Positions 25,915-33,698 of a DNA stretch of 64,000 bases are shown one piece after another. Below the pieces are notes generated by a model. It saw only the letters and a list, made by a program, of their open reading frames with translations. It searched no databases and was not told the DNA's origin. The position numbers and the translations under genes are program-made. Source of the stretch: Mangrovimicrobium sp033283325. GTDB lineage: Bacteria; Pseudomonadota; Gammaproteobacteria; Pseudomonadales; Halieaceae. Every line of letters begins with the position of its first letter. Positions within the stretch are counted from its first letter, which is position 1. The stretch covers positions 1,426,001-1,490,000 of the forward strand of contig JAWMQO010000001.1 of the NCBI GenBank assembly GCA_033283325.1, in the 5' to 3' direction.

Positions 25915-26528
25915 GCCCTGAGCCCTTGCCGCAGGCAGAGCCGGTGCAGGGGATGGTCCCCCTGCAGGGCCTGGTGTGAGGTAAACACCACGCAGCCCCC
26001 CGCCCGGGCATGCTTGACGAACAGTTGCTCCAGCGCAGCCACGCCGTCGACATCGATGGCCGTGAGAGGCTCGTCCAGCAACCACAGCGGACTTTCACTC
26101 AGGTAGAGCCTGGCCAGGCTGACCCGGCGGTGCTGACCGGCGGACAGGTGGTGGCTGGGCACTTCCTCGTAGCCGTAGAGACCGACCTTTTCCAGCGCCG
26201 CGTCGATAGCCGCATCGGAATAACGGCCCTCCCCCGCGGCGTGCCAGGCAAGATTCTCCCGTGGCGTGAGCAGGCCTTTCACCGCAGGATGGTGACCGAG
26301 ATACAGCAGCGGCGCCGCCCGTTCCACCGCACCGTCGAAGCCATAGCGGGAGAGCCCCGCGAGAATCCGCAACAGGCTGGTCTTGCCGGCGCCGTTGGCG
26401 CCCTCGATCTGCACCAACTGGCCGGCGCACAACTGGAAAGAGAGATCCTGGAACAGCTCGCGCCCGCCCCGGGACAGGCCGAGCCCCCGGGCGTGCAGGA
26501 GAACCGGGGCTGCTTCGGGCTCCCTCAG
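25911..26528 (-). CDS. ccmA: Heme exporter ATPase CcmA
   Basis: CcmA is the ATPase of the CcmABCD complex. It has Walker A GANGAGKT, signature HLSAGQHRRVSLARL and Walker B LWLLDEPLTAID. The start is unclear: no ATG, GTG or TTG lies at the expected N-terminus. The frame remains open back to a CTG at 26528, which overlaps the ttcA stop as CTGA and would give a 205-residue protein with the family's usual N-terminal strand (PVLLHARGLGLSRGGRELF). A TTG at 26432 would remove this conserved strand. The CTG start is therefore an inference from homology and coupling. Confidence 0.85.
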   Translation of the reverse strand: MREPEAAPVLLHARGLGLSRGGRELFQDLSFQLCAGQLVQIEGANGAGKTSLLRILAGLSRYGFDGAVERAAPLLYLGHHPAVKGLLTPRENLAWHAAGEGRYSDAAIDAALEKVGLYGYEEVPSHHLSAGQHRRVSLARLYLSESPLWLLDEPLTAIDVDGVAALEQLFVKHARAGGCVVFTSHQALQGDHPLHRLCLRQGLRA

Positions 26529-27370
26529 AGGTTCACCACGTTGACGACGGGGATGTGCAGGCTGGTGTCGATCTGCTCGGCGCGCAGGCTGCGGAAGTCG
26601 AAGAGTTCACCGTCCGCCAGCTGTGAAGGCGCGACGTTGGCGATGCTGCGGAAAATCGTCTCGGTGCGACCGGGATACTGCCGCTCCCACTCGAGCAGCA
26701 TTTTCTTCACTTCCTGGCGCTGCAGGTTTTCCTGTGAGCCGCAGAGGTTGCAGGGGATGATCGGGAAGGCCTTGTAGTCGGCGTATTTCGCCAGGTCCTT
26801 CTCCTTACAGTAGGCCAGTGGCCGAATCACCACGTTCTTGCTGTCGTCGGACAGCAGCTTGGGCGGCATGGCCTTGAGGCTGCCCTGGAAGAACATGTTC
26901 AGGAACAGGGTCTCGACAATGTCGTCTCGGTGGTGGCCCAGGGCGATCTTGCTTGCGCCTATCTCCTGGGCGAATCCGTAGAGGCTGCCGCGGCGCAGGC
27001 GCGAGCACAGGCCACAGGTGGTCTTGCCTTCGGGCACCACCTCTTTAACGATGCTGTAGGTATCCTTCTCCAGGATGTAATAAGGGACGCCCAGCTCACT
27101 GAGGTAGGCCGGCAGCACGTCTTCGGGAAAGCCGGGCTGCTTCTGGTCGAGGTTCACTGCCACCAGTTCGAAGTTCACCGGGGCGCTCTGCTGCAGGTTC
27201 AGCAGGATATCCAGCATGCCGTAGGAATCCTTCCCGCCGGACAGGCACACCATGACCTTGTCGCCCTCTTCGATCATATTGTAATCGACGATGGCGTTAC
27301 CCACGTTGCGCCGCAGGCGTTTCTGCAGCTTGTTGAACTCGGTTTTTTCCTTGCGTGACAGGTCGCGCAC
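26525..27370 (-). CDS. ttcA: tRNA 2-thiocytidine synthetase TtcA
   Basis: TtcA adds sulfur to cytidine 32 of some tRNAs, using ATP and an Fe-S cluster. The 281-residue protein has the PP-loop SGGKDS (residues 44-49) and the two CxxC pairs that bind the cluster (TTCGLCSRLRRG and PCNLCGSQEN). Length is normal. It lies just upstream of ccmA with overlapping stop and start, which suggests joint transcription, although no functional link with cytochrome maturation is known. Confidence 0.94.
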   Translation of the reverse strand: MRDLSRKEKTEFNKLQKRLRRNVGNAIVDYNMIEEGDKVMVCLSGGKDSYGMLDILLNLQQSAPVNFELVAVNLDQKQPGFPEDVLPAYLSELGVPYYILEKDTYSIVKEVVPEGKTTCGLCSRLRRGSLYGFAQEIGASKIALGHHRDDIVETLFLNMFFQGSLKAMPPKLLSDDSKNVVIRPLAYCKEKDLAKYADYKAFPIIPCNLCGSQENLQRQEVKKMLLEWERQYPGRTETIFRSIANVAPSQLADGELFDFRSLRAEQIDTSLHIPVVNVVNL

Positions 27371-27518
27371 GATGCTGGCCGTTAGTGCTTGATTTGGCGC
27401 GCATTTTACTTGGCGACGATGGGGGCAGTCCAGTGCTTGTTGGCGGTGCGTTGGCCGACGTGGCCGGGGGAGCCCTGGGCGGGTCGGCGGCCTGACGGCC
27501 GCTGCGTCGCCTGCGGAT

Positions 27519-28096
27519 GGCTATGCTCTTTTATTCCATTACGGGCGCATGCGGCGCGGTGACCGACATCGCCCGGAACCTCGCGAGTTGCGACCGTGCC
27601 TGGATTTACCGCTATGCCAATTGAGAGCTCGGTGCTTCGGGGGAGGGTTGGTTCGGCAGGAGGAGCGCGGGGCGCTGAGGTTCCGCATTTGGGCTGAGTT
27701 CGCGCCGACGCCCTCCAAGTCCGTAAAAGAGCATAGCCACCCACAGTCAACGCCGGAGTGAGTCCAACCGTCAGCACTTCGGCCAACCGCCAGTGCAACC
27801 CTGAATCCAGTGCGGCTGAATCGAGCGCCCATCGCAGGTCATTTCGCGCCCCGCATTGGCGCTGTGCGGTGAAGGGCTTTTGCGGACTTGGAGGGCGTCG
27901 GTGCGAACCCGGTCTCATCTTACTCTAGTCACCAACCCAGCGCGTCCCTCCTGCCGAACCAACCCTCCCCCGAAGCACCGAACTCCGATTACGCTGGGCG
28001 GTCATGTAACAACAGGTCGCAACTCGCGGGGTAAAGAACTCAGAAGGTAAACGCACCGCAAGCGCCCGCAATGAAGCCAAAGCCCTTCACCGCGCA
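27519..28096. repeat. Large nested inverted-repeat region
   Basis: Several complementary pairs are nested: 27579-27595 with 28015-28031 (16 of 17 bases), 27625-27669 with 27941-27985 (42 of 45) and 27701-27729 with 27877-27905 (27 of 29). Together these make an imperfect palindrome of about 450 bp. Two more pairs link to it: 27519-27533 with 27724-27738 (15 of 15), and 27853-27880 with 28069-28096 (26 of 28). The simplest reading is two or more inverted copies of a dispersed repeat. No convincing protein is encoded; the open frames here have no ribosome binding sites and look like translated repeats. Confidence 0.75.
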
Positions 28097-28154
28097 GCGA
28101 CAATGCAGCGGCCGCAAGGCCGCCACGCTGCCAATTCACCACCCAGACGAAACC

Positions 28155-28718
28155 TCACACCCCCTGGTCAACAATCGCCTGAATCGCACCAGCCATCAGT
28201 TCGTTGATCCGCCCCAGCGTCTCATCCGACGACTCCACCGGCATATAACGCTGAAACACACTGAGCCCAGTGCTGATCATCAGGATGGCCGTAGCCTTGG
28301 CTCGCGCATCGGGCGTACCCAGCCACTCCGAGGTGGAGGCAATGATGTGCTTGCTGGCCGCCCGGGTGGCGATCTCCCGCGCTTCCTCGTCGCCGACCGA
28401 GAGCACCAGCATGGCCGGCGCCATGATCGGGATTTCCGGGTTCTCGATGGTATCGACCACCAGGCGCCCGAAGCCCTCCTTCGGCACATCCAGGCTCATC
28501 GCCGAATCGAGGGCCTGCACCAGGGCCAGTTCGAAGAGATTTGCCTTGGTATCGAAATACTTGATCACCAGGGAGGGAGCGACGCCCGCCTCCGCCGCGA
28601 TATTGCGGATGCCGGTATGGGCGTAGCCCTTCCTTGAAAATGCGCCCTGCGCAGCGAGCAGTATCTTTTCCCGGGTGGCTTCCGCCCCGGCTGCCTCGCG
28701 TCCCGATTGATTCGACAT
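28155..28718 (-). CDS. TetR family repressor, likely controls the P450-SDR pair
   Basis: The 187-residue protein has the TetR DNA-binding domain in its first 60 residues (TREKILLAAQGAFSRKGYAHTGIRNIAAEAGVAPSLVIKYF in sections) and a variable ligand-binding domain after it. The ATG at 28718 (MSNQSGREAAG) is preferred over an upstream start. It is divergent from the P450 gene, and a strong palindrome lies in the shared promoter region. It most likely represses itself and the P450-SDR genes until a substrate binds. Confidence 0.85.
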   Translation of the reverse strand: MSNQSGREAAGAEATREKILLAAQGAFSRKGYAHTGIRNIAAEAGVAPSLVIKYFDTKANLFELALVQALDSAMSLDVPKEGFGRLVVDTIENPEIPIMAPAMLVLSVGDEEAREIATRAASKHIIASTSEWLGTPDARAKATAILMISTGLSVFQRYMPVESSDETLGRINELMAGAIQAIVDQGV

Positions 28719-28741
28719 GTAGCGGCCTCGTGGTCCTGCGG

Positions 28742-28770
28742 TTGACAATCCCAGAATAATGGCGTGTAGT
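28742..28770 (+). promoter_or_regulatory. Promoter for the P450-SDR operon
   Basis: TTGACA (28742-28747) and TGTAGT (28765-28770) are 17 bases apart. The -35 is a perfect consensus; the -10 is weaker. The start site would fall at about 28777, immediately before the TetR-type palindrome. Confidence 0.6.
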
Positions 28771-28778
28771 CTACCCTC

Positions 28779-28798
28779 GGGTGAACATTTGTTCACCC
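28779..28798. promoter_or_regulatory. Palindromic TetR operator
   Basis: GGGTGAACA and TGTTCACCC are perfect 9-base arms around a TT centre. The site overlaps the expected transcription start of the P450 gene, and on the minus strand it covers a possible -35 (TTCACC) for the tetR gene. Position, symmetry and the adjacent TetR gene make it the likely operator. Confidence 0.75.
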
Positions 28799-28844
28799 CT
28801 GTAAATCCAATCGGTGATCCGTGTCATCGGGGAGACAGATAAGA

Positions 28845-30134
28845 ATGCAAACACAGGCAGAAATAGCTCGCGCCGGCCCGGATTGCGAGGGACAGACACC
28901 CATTTCCGACCTCGATCTCTACCACCTGAGCTGGGAGACGCCCGAGTTCGCCGCGGCGCCCTACGGCGAGTTCGAGGCGGCACGGCAGCGGCACCCGTGG
29001 CTGGCCGGGGTCAATGGCGCCTACGTGGTATACGACCTTGTCGCTATCCGCGACCTGCTGGTGCGCGACGACCTGCTGCGTACGTCCTTCGACGAAATCG
29101 TCGATATCATGAATGCTCGCGGCAGCCGCTGGGGGCGCTTCGCGGCGGAACAGATGATCGCCCTGCCGGAGCGCGAGCACGCGACCCTGCGCAACGCCTT
29201 CGCAGCCCGCTTCACGCCGCGCTACGCCAACCAGATGCGGCCGATCATGCGCGAAACGATGTCTCGCCTGCTCGGTGAATGGCTGCCGAAGCAGCAGATC
29301 GATTTCGAGGTGTTTGCTTCCTACTACCCGGTGGCGGTAATGGCGAGCATGATCGGCGCGCCCCTCGATTGCATTCCGGAACTGCGTGATTCGATGGAAA
29401 CCCTGGGCCTGGCCTTCAGCATGAACCCCGCGATGCTGCCGAAACTCGACGATGCCATGGAAAAATTCGATGCCTTCGCCAGTGAACTCATTGCCCAGCG
29501 CCGCGCCAACCCCCGCTCCAGCGCCGAGGGTGAATCCGACCTGCTCGACCTGCTCATCAGCGCGGGCGATAACGAGGGCATCTCCGAGCGCCAGTTGATG
29601 GACCTGGTGATCTTCCTGTTCGTGGCCGGATACGATACCTCCAAGAACGTGCTGACCTACACCATGAACACCCTGCTGGAATACCCGGAAATCTACCGGC
29701 GCTGCGCGCAGGACCACGACTACTGCAAGCAGGTCGTCGAAGAGGCCCTGCGCATGTTCACCCCCTCCAGCACATTTCGCGCCGCGAAAAGCGACTTCGT
29801 CTATCGCGGCGTACTCATCCCGGAGGGGACGGTCCTGTTTTTCACCCTCAATGTGGCCGGCCGCATTTCGCGCGATATCGAGGACGCAAACACCTTCGAC
29901 CCCGAGCGCCCGGCGGTCGCACCGCGTCACGTCGGCTTCGGACTGGGCAAGCATATGTGCCTGGGGCAATACATCGCCCGCGCGCAACTCGCCGAGGGAC
30001 TACACCTTATCGCCAGGCACATGGCGAACCCGCGCGCCACGGCTGAACCCGGATGGCGTCCTTTCCCCGGGGCCTGGGGCATTGACGGGCTACCGATTGA
30101 GTTCGATCCTGTAGCCATCTCACCCGCCAACTGA
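28845..30134 (+). CDS. Cytochrome P450
   Basis: The 429-residue protein is a soluble bacterial P450 monooxygenase. The heme-binding loop FGLGKHMCLG has the ligand Cys372, the I-helix motif is AGYDTS (261-266), and the K-helix ExxR is E300/R303. The ATG at 28845 is preferred over a GTG at 28821 because GGGGAGA lies nine bases before it. No ferredoxin or reductase gene is next to it, so it must use redox partners from elsewhere. It is followed after 7 bp by an SDR and is controlled by the divergent TetR. The substrate is unknown; a hydrophobic terpenoid, steroid or alkyl compound is plausible. Confidence 0.93.
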   Translation: MQTQAEIARAGPDCEGQTPISDLDLYHLSWETPEFAAAPYGEFEAARQRHPWLAGVNGAYVVYDLVAIRDLLVRDDLLRTSFDEIVDIMNARGSRWGRFAAEQMIALPEREHATLRNAFAARFTPRYANQMRPIMRETMSRLLGEWLPKQQIDFEVFASYYPVAVMASMIGAPLDCIPELRDSMETLGLAFSMNPAMLPKLDDAMEKFDAFASELIAQRRANPRSSAEGESDLLDLLISAGDNEGISERQLMDLVIFLFVAGYDTSKNVLTYTMNTLLEYPEIYRRCAQDHDYCKQVVEEALRMFTPSSTFRAAKSDFVYRGVLIPEGTVLFFTLNVAGRISRDIEDANTFDPERPAVAPRHVGFGLGKHMCLGQYIARAQLAEGLHLIARHMANPRATAEPGWRPFPGAWGIDGLPIEFDPVAISPAN

Positions 30135-30141
30135 AGCTGGT

Positions 30142-30927
30142 ATGGAGAATAACAAGCAAATGATAAAAGACCTCGAGAACAGAACAGCGATCGTCACCGG
30201 CGGCGGGCGTGGCCTCGGCAAGGCGATGGCCCAACGGCTCGCCGCCGCTGGCGCCCTGGTCGCCGTGAATTACGCCAGTGACAGCACTGCAGCGGAACAG
30301 ACCGTCGGTGAAATCGAAGCCGCAGGTGGTCAGGCTTTCCCGGTCCAGGCGAAACTCGGTGGTCTCGAGGCGGCGCAGGCCCTGGCCAGCAAGGCGGTGG
30401 AGGGATTCCAGAGCCGGCTGGGAACGGACCGCATCGACATCCTGGTCAACAATATCGGCGGCGGCGACTACGGGCGCCTCAGCGACATGACCGAAGAGTT
30501 CTACGACCAGATGATGTCAAACAACTGCAAGGGCGCCTTCTTCCTTACCCAGGCACTCCACGGGCACATCAGCGACAACGGCCGGGTGATCAATATCTCC
30601 TCGGTCGGCGCGCGGCTCACCGACCCCAACATCATCGTCTACACCATGGCCAAGGCGGCCATCGATGCCTTCACCCGCGTGCTCGCGGCGGAACTGGGGC
30701 CGCGAGGTATCACTGTCAACTCGGTTGGCCCGGGCTTCACCGCCGGCGAAACCAACCAGCACGTGATGGATGACCCGGAACTGTCGAAGCAGGTCATCGA
30801 CAACACAGCGCTGCGTCGCTTCGGCCAGCCGGAGGAAATCGCCGACATCGTCCACTTCCTCGCCTCCGATGCGAGTCGTTGGGTAACCGCGCAGAATATC
30901 GATGCCAGCGGTGGCTTCAGGCTCTGA
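30142..30927 (+). CDS. Short-chain dehydrogenase/reductase
   Basis: The 261-residue protein is a classical SDR: the nucleotide-binding TGGGRGLG (19-26), NNIG (103-106, usual form NNAG), and catalytic Ser153 or Ser154, Tyr167 and Lys171 are present. It probably oxidises the alcohol made by the neighbouring P450 to a ketone. The ATG at 30142 is used; an ATG at 30160 is also possible, with GGAG 12 bases before it. A GC-rich hairpin with a T-run follows the gene. Confidence 0.9.
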   Translation: MENNKQMIKDLENRTAIVTGGGRGLGKAMAQRLAAAGALVAVNYASDSTAAEQTVGEIEAAGGQAFPVQAKLGGLEAAQALASKAVEGFQSRLGTDRIDILVNNIGGGDYGRLSDMTEEFYDQMMSNNCKGAFFLTQALHGHISDNGRVINISSVGARLTDPNIIVYTMAKAAIDAFTRVLAAELGPRGITVNSVGPGFTAGETNQHVMDDPELSKQVIDNTALRRFGQPEEIADIVHFLASDASRWVTAQNIDASGGFRL

Positions 30928-30944
30928 TACCCAGCCTCGTGGTG

Positions 30945-30970
30945 GCCGGGGCGCCGGCTTGTATTTTTTC
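30945..30970 (+). terminator. Likely terminator after the P450-SDR operon
   Basis: The stem GCCGG/CCGGC around a 4-base loop is followed by TTGTATTTTTTC. The stem is short but GC-rich. Confidence 0.5.
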
Positions 30971-31035
30971 CGGATTCCCCGGACAATGTGCGCCCCGAAA
31001 TACCCCACCGAACCACCAACGAGGAATCCACTCCG

Positions 31036-32016
31036 ATGAAAGCACCCGTACGTGTGACCGTCACCGGCGCGGCAGGCCAGATCGGCTACGCCCTGCTTTT
31101 CCGTATTGCCTCCGGCGCCATGCTCGGCGACGACCAGCCCGTTATCCTGCAACTGCTGGACATCACCCCCGCCATGGAAGCCCTCGAAGGGGTCAAGATG
31201 GAACTCGAGGACTGCGCCTTCCCGCTGCTGTCCGGCATCGTCTGCACCGACGACCCGAACGTCGGCTTCAAGGACACTGACTACGCCCTGCTGGTCGGCG
31301 CCCGCCCCCGCGGCCCCGGCATGGAGCGCAAGGACCTGCTGGAAGCCAACGCGGCGATCTTCTCCGTACAGGGCAAGGCGATCAACGACAACGCCAGCAA
31401 GGACATCAAGGTCCTGGTGGTCGGTAACCCCGCCAACACCAACGCCCTGATCACCCAGCGCAACGCGCCGGACATCGACCCGCGCAACTTCACCGCCATG
31501 ACCCGCCTGGACCACAACCGCGCGATGACCCAGATTGCCCAGAAAACCGGCAAGACGGTTAACGACGTCAAGCACATGACCATCTGGGGCAACCACTCCG
31601 CCACCCAGTACCCCGACCTGTTCAACGCTGAAGTCGACGGTACCAAGGCCATCGAACTGGTCGACCAGGAGTGGTACGAAGCCGACTTCATCCCCACCGT
31701 GCAGCAGCGCGGCGCCGCCATCATCAAGGCCCGCGGCGCTTCTTCCGCCGCTTCCGCCGCCAACGCCGCCATCGACCACATGCGCTCCTGGGCGCTGGGC
31801 ACCGAGGGCGACGACTGGGTTTCCATGGGCGTCTACTCCGACGGTTCCTACGGCATCACCGAAGGCCTGATCTACTCTTTCCCCTGCCGTTGCAAGGGCG
31901 GTGACTGGGAGATCGTCCAGGGCGTCGAGGTTGGCGAATTCAGCGAAGCCAAGATGAAGGCCACCGAAACCGAACTGGCCGAGGAGCGCGACGCGGTCCA
32001 GCACCTGCTGCCGTAA
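31036..32016 (+). CDS. mdh: Malate dehydrogenase
   Basis: This TCA-cycle enzyme converts malate and oxaloacetate using NAD+. The 326-residue protein has the Rossmann motif GAAGQIGY (11-18), the substrate-binding arginines in RPRGPGMERKD, catalytic Asp159 (TRLDHNRA) and catalytic His187 (WGNHSATQYPD). It belongs to the larger cytosolic-type bacterial and plant MDH group, rather than the E. coli type. The ATG at 31036 has GAGGAA nine bases before it. An intrinsic terminator follows. Confidence 0.95.
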   Translation: MKAPVRVTVTGAAGQIGYALLFRIASGAMLGDDQPVILQLLDITPAMEALEGVKMELEDCAFPLLSGIVCTDDPNVGFKDTDYALLVGARPRGPGMERKDLLEANAAIFSVQGKAINDNASKDIKVLVVGNPANTNALITQRNAPDIDPRNFTAMTRLDHNRAMTQIAQKTGKTVNDVKHMTIWGNHSATQYPDLFNAEVDGTKAIELVDQEWYEADFIPTVQQRGAAIIKARGASSAASAANAAIDHMRSWALGTEGDDWVSMGVYSDGSYGITEGLIYSFPCRCKGGDWEIVQGVEVGEFSEAKMKATETELAEERDAVQHLLP

Positions 32017-32032
32017 GCTTTCCCGCTCTCCG

Positions 32033-32066
32033 AAAAAGCGCTGCCCCTTTGGGCGGCGCTTTTTTA
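32033..32066 (+). terminator. Intrinsic terminator of mdh
   Basis: AAAAAGCGCTGCCC pairs with GGGCGGCGCTTTTTT around a CTTT loop, ending in a run of six Ts. It begins 17 bases after the stop codon. Confidence 0.88.
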
Positions 32067-32091
32067 TGCCTGGTCAATTGGCACGGCAGTA

Positions 32092-32167
32092 GGGTCTGTA
32101 CCGTAAACAGCATCCCACGCGACTATAAACGCTTTGGAGCACGGGATGCTGTTTACGGTGCAGACCC
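32092..32167. repeat. Hairpin element R1 (conserved core, variable stem)
   Basis: Arms at 32092-32116 and 32143-32167 are complementary over 25 bases with one G-T pair. The 26-base loop contains the family core CGACTATAAACGCTTTGGAG on the plus strand. The stem sequence is unrelated to that of R2 or R3. Confidence 0.88.
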
Positions 32168-32209
32168 GGGACCAAAGCTACCGGGCTCGGAATTCAGGAG
32201 GGACATCCC

Positions 32210-32281
32210 GGCGCGGCTGTGACCGGCACTGTTCGCTCCAAAGCGTTTATAGTCGCTCTCAGTGCCGGTCACAGCCGCGCC
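32210..32281. repeat. Hairpin element R2 (core inverted)
   Basis: Arms at 32210-32231 and 32260-32281 are perfectly complementary over 22 bases. The 28-base loop carries the family core on the minus strand. The stem differs from R5 by one base pair changed on both sides (C-G against G-C), keeping the helix intact. Confidence 0.9.
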
Positions 32282-32359
32282 TACCACACTGCCACGAAGT
32301 GACGCCTGTGGAGACTGAAGGCATCGGGATGCGGGGGTATAGCACTGTGCGAGGGACGG

Positions 32360-32421
32360 CCTCAATTCCAGTGTCCCGAACGACTATAAACGCTTTGGAG
32401 TGAGGGACACTGGAATTGAGG
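32360..32421. repeat. Hairpin element R3
   Basis: Arms at 32360-32377 and 32404-32421 are perfectly complementary over 18 bases. The core lies in the loop on the plus strand. Stem positions 5, 7 and 9 differ from R6 and R7 with matching changes on the other arm. It is the last element before the PEP-CTERM-like gene. Confidence 0.9.
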
Positions 32422-32572
32422 GCGGCCCGGGTCATTGCCACCAGAAGACAACTCCAGGTCTGTTGATGTCCGTGATTTAAAGCACTAGTATCTTTCATAT
32501 CCGGCCTGACAGGCCTCGCCCCCGTCGTTATGGAAGTGCCGAGATTTTTTCAATGGAACAAGGAAGTCTCCC

Positions 32573-33247
32573 ATGAAACCTCTATTCGCTCTCTCCCTTC
32601 TTATCGTCACCTTGATCTTCCAACCGGTACAGGCAGCGGTGATAGGTTCTTTTGCCTACCTTGACCCCTCAGCAACGATCAGTCCCACCGAGAGCGTGGA
32701 AGTTTGGGTCAGACTCTCGATAAATCCGTTTTCGGATGACTTGCACATCGACAAGAGTGATGACCTGCTAGGTTTAGATGCCAGTGAATTTCCCACCCAA
32801 GCCACTCTGAATCTGGACGGTGGCACAGATCGAACTTATACGACTTATGATGTCGCAGGGGGTTACGTAGGGGGTTTCGATTCACAATTCAGTGATGCTT
32901 ACGACCTTGATATTGACGCGTTTTCCGAACCCACGCACTGGTTCGCCTTTGACGGTACACTGCAAGCCGGCCACTACATGGATTTCCTTTTATTCACTTA
33001 CACCCCAACAGGCGGGGTAGCAGCCCCGGGAACATACACACTTGATTCCGCCGTCATGGGCTTCATGCTTTACGGCACCAATCAGTTCGGGGAACTTCTA
33101 CAAACCCAGCTGATCAATTTTTATGACCGTAACTCCTTTACAAGGACTGTCACCCCCATCCCCCTCCCTGCTGCCGCCTGGTTGTTCATCACCGCACTGT
33201 TAGGCCTCGGCGGATTCAAGCGCTTGAGACGGCAAGCCGCGGCCTGA
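32573..33247 (+). CDS. PEP-CTERM-like (VPLPA type) secreted protein
   Basis: The 224-residue protein has an N-terminal signal peptide (MKPLFALSLLIVTLIF, cut near VQA) and a C-terminal sorting signal. This consists of IPLPAAAWLF, a membrane helix (ITALLGLGGF) and a basic end (KRLRRQ), the form of PEP-CTERM/VPLPA tags used for export and anchoring by an exosortase. The middle is Asp- and Thr-rich, beta-type, with no recognised domain. AAGGAAG lies about 8 bases before the ATG. Its GC content is clearly lower than its neighbours', and hairpin repeats lie on both sides, suggesting a mobile or recently gained gene. No exosortase gene is in the window. Confidence 0.75.
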   Translation: MKPLFALSLLIVTLIFQPVQAAVIGSFAYLDPSATISPTESVEVWVRLSINPFSDDLHIDKSDDLLGLDASEFPTQATLNLDGGTDRTYTTYDVAGGYVGGFDSQFSDAYDLDIDAFSEPTHWFAFDGTLQAGHYMDFLLFTYTPTGGVAAPGTYTLDSAVMGFMLYGTNQFGELLQTQLINFYDRNSFTRTVTPIPLPAAAWLFITALLGLGGFKRLRRQAAA

Positions 33248-33269
33248 AGTCTGGGACTGCGTGAAGCGC

Positions 33270-33343
33270 GGTCTCCATTATAGAGTCCCGAACGACCATA
33301 ACCACCCTGGAGCGCGGGATGTTGTTTTCGGTGCAGGCCCGGG
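33270..33343. repeat. Hybrid hairpin element R4 (unpaired halves, diverged core)
   Basis: The left half (GGTCTCCATT...GAGTCCCGAACGACCATAA) resembles the left arm of R6 or R3. The right half (CTGGAGCGCGGGATG...TTTTCGGTGCAGGCCCGGG) resembles the right arm of R1 including its outer flank. The two halves do not pair with each other. The core is altered (CGACCATAACCACCCTGGAG). It looks like a product of recombination between two different elements at the core, followed by drift. Confidence 0.7.
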
Positions 33344-33382
33344 AAGTAAGCGTCCCAGTTCTGCCATGGGGAGTAGCATCCC

Positions 33383-33454
33383 GGCGCGGCTGTGAGCGGC
33401 ACTGTTCGCTCCAAAGCGTTTATAGTCGCTCTCAGTGCCGCTCACAGCCGCGCC
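33383..33454. repeat. Hairpin element R5 (core inverted)
   Basis: Arms at 33383-33404 and 33433-33454 are perfectly complementary over 22 bases. The loop is identical to that of R2. It has the same position in the second block as R2 has in the first (about 120 bases after R4, as R2 after R1). Confidence 0.9.
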
Positions 33455-33521
33455 TACCCCACTGCCCAGAATTCGCGCCGGTAGAAACTGCCAGCATCGG
33501 AGTTTGGCACTGCGCGAGGGG

Positions 33522-33589
33522 CGGCCTCCATTGCAGTGTCCCGAACGACTATAAACGCTTTGGAGAGAGGGACACTGTAATGGAGGCCG
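33522..33589. repeat. Hairpin element R6
   Basis: Arms at 33522-33542 and 33569-33589 pair over 21 bases with one G-T pair. The core is intact in the loop on the plus strand. It is related to R3 and R7, with matched changes on both arms. Confidence 0.9.
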
Positions 33590-33698
33590 GCCCGGATCAC
33601 TCCCCCGAACCTCTCCTTCACAGCAGAACCTGGCGCACTGCCAAGAAGTCGCCCCAGAAGGTAGCGAGAGCACAGGGGTCTGGCACGGATTCAGGGCA

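Noticed and set aside
27406..28637. Open frames of 60-190 codons in the inverted-repeat region
   Set aside because: They translate repeat DNA, have no ribosome binding sites, and overlap each other on both strands.
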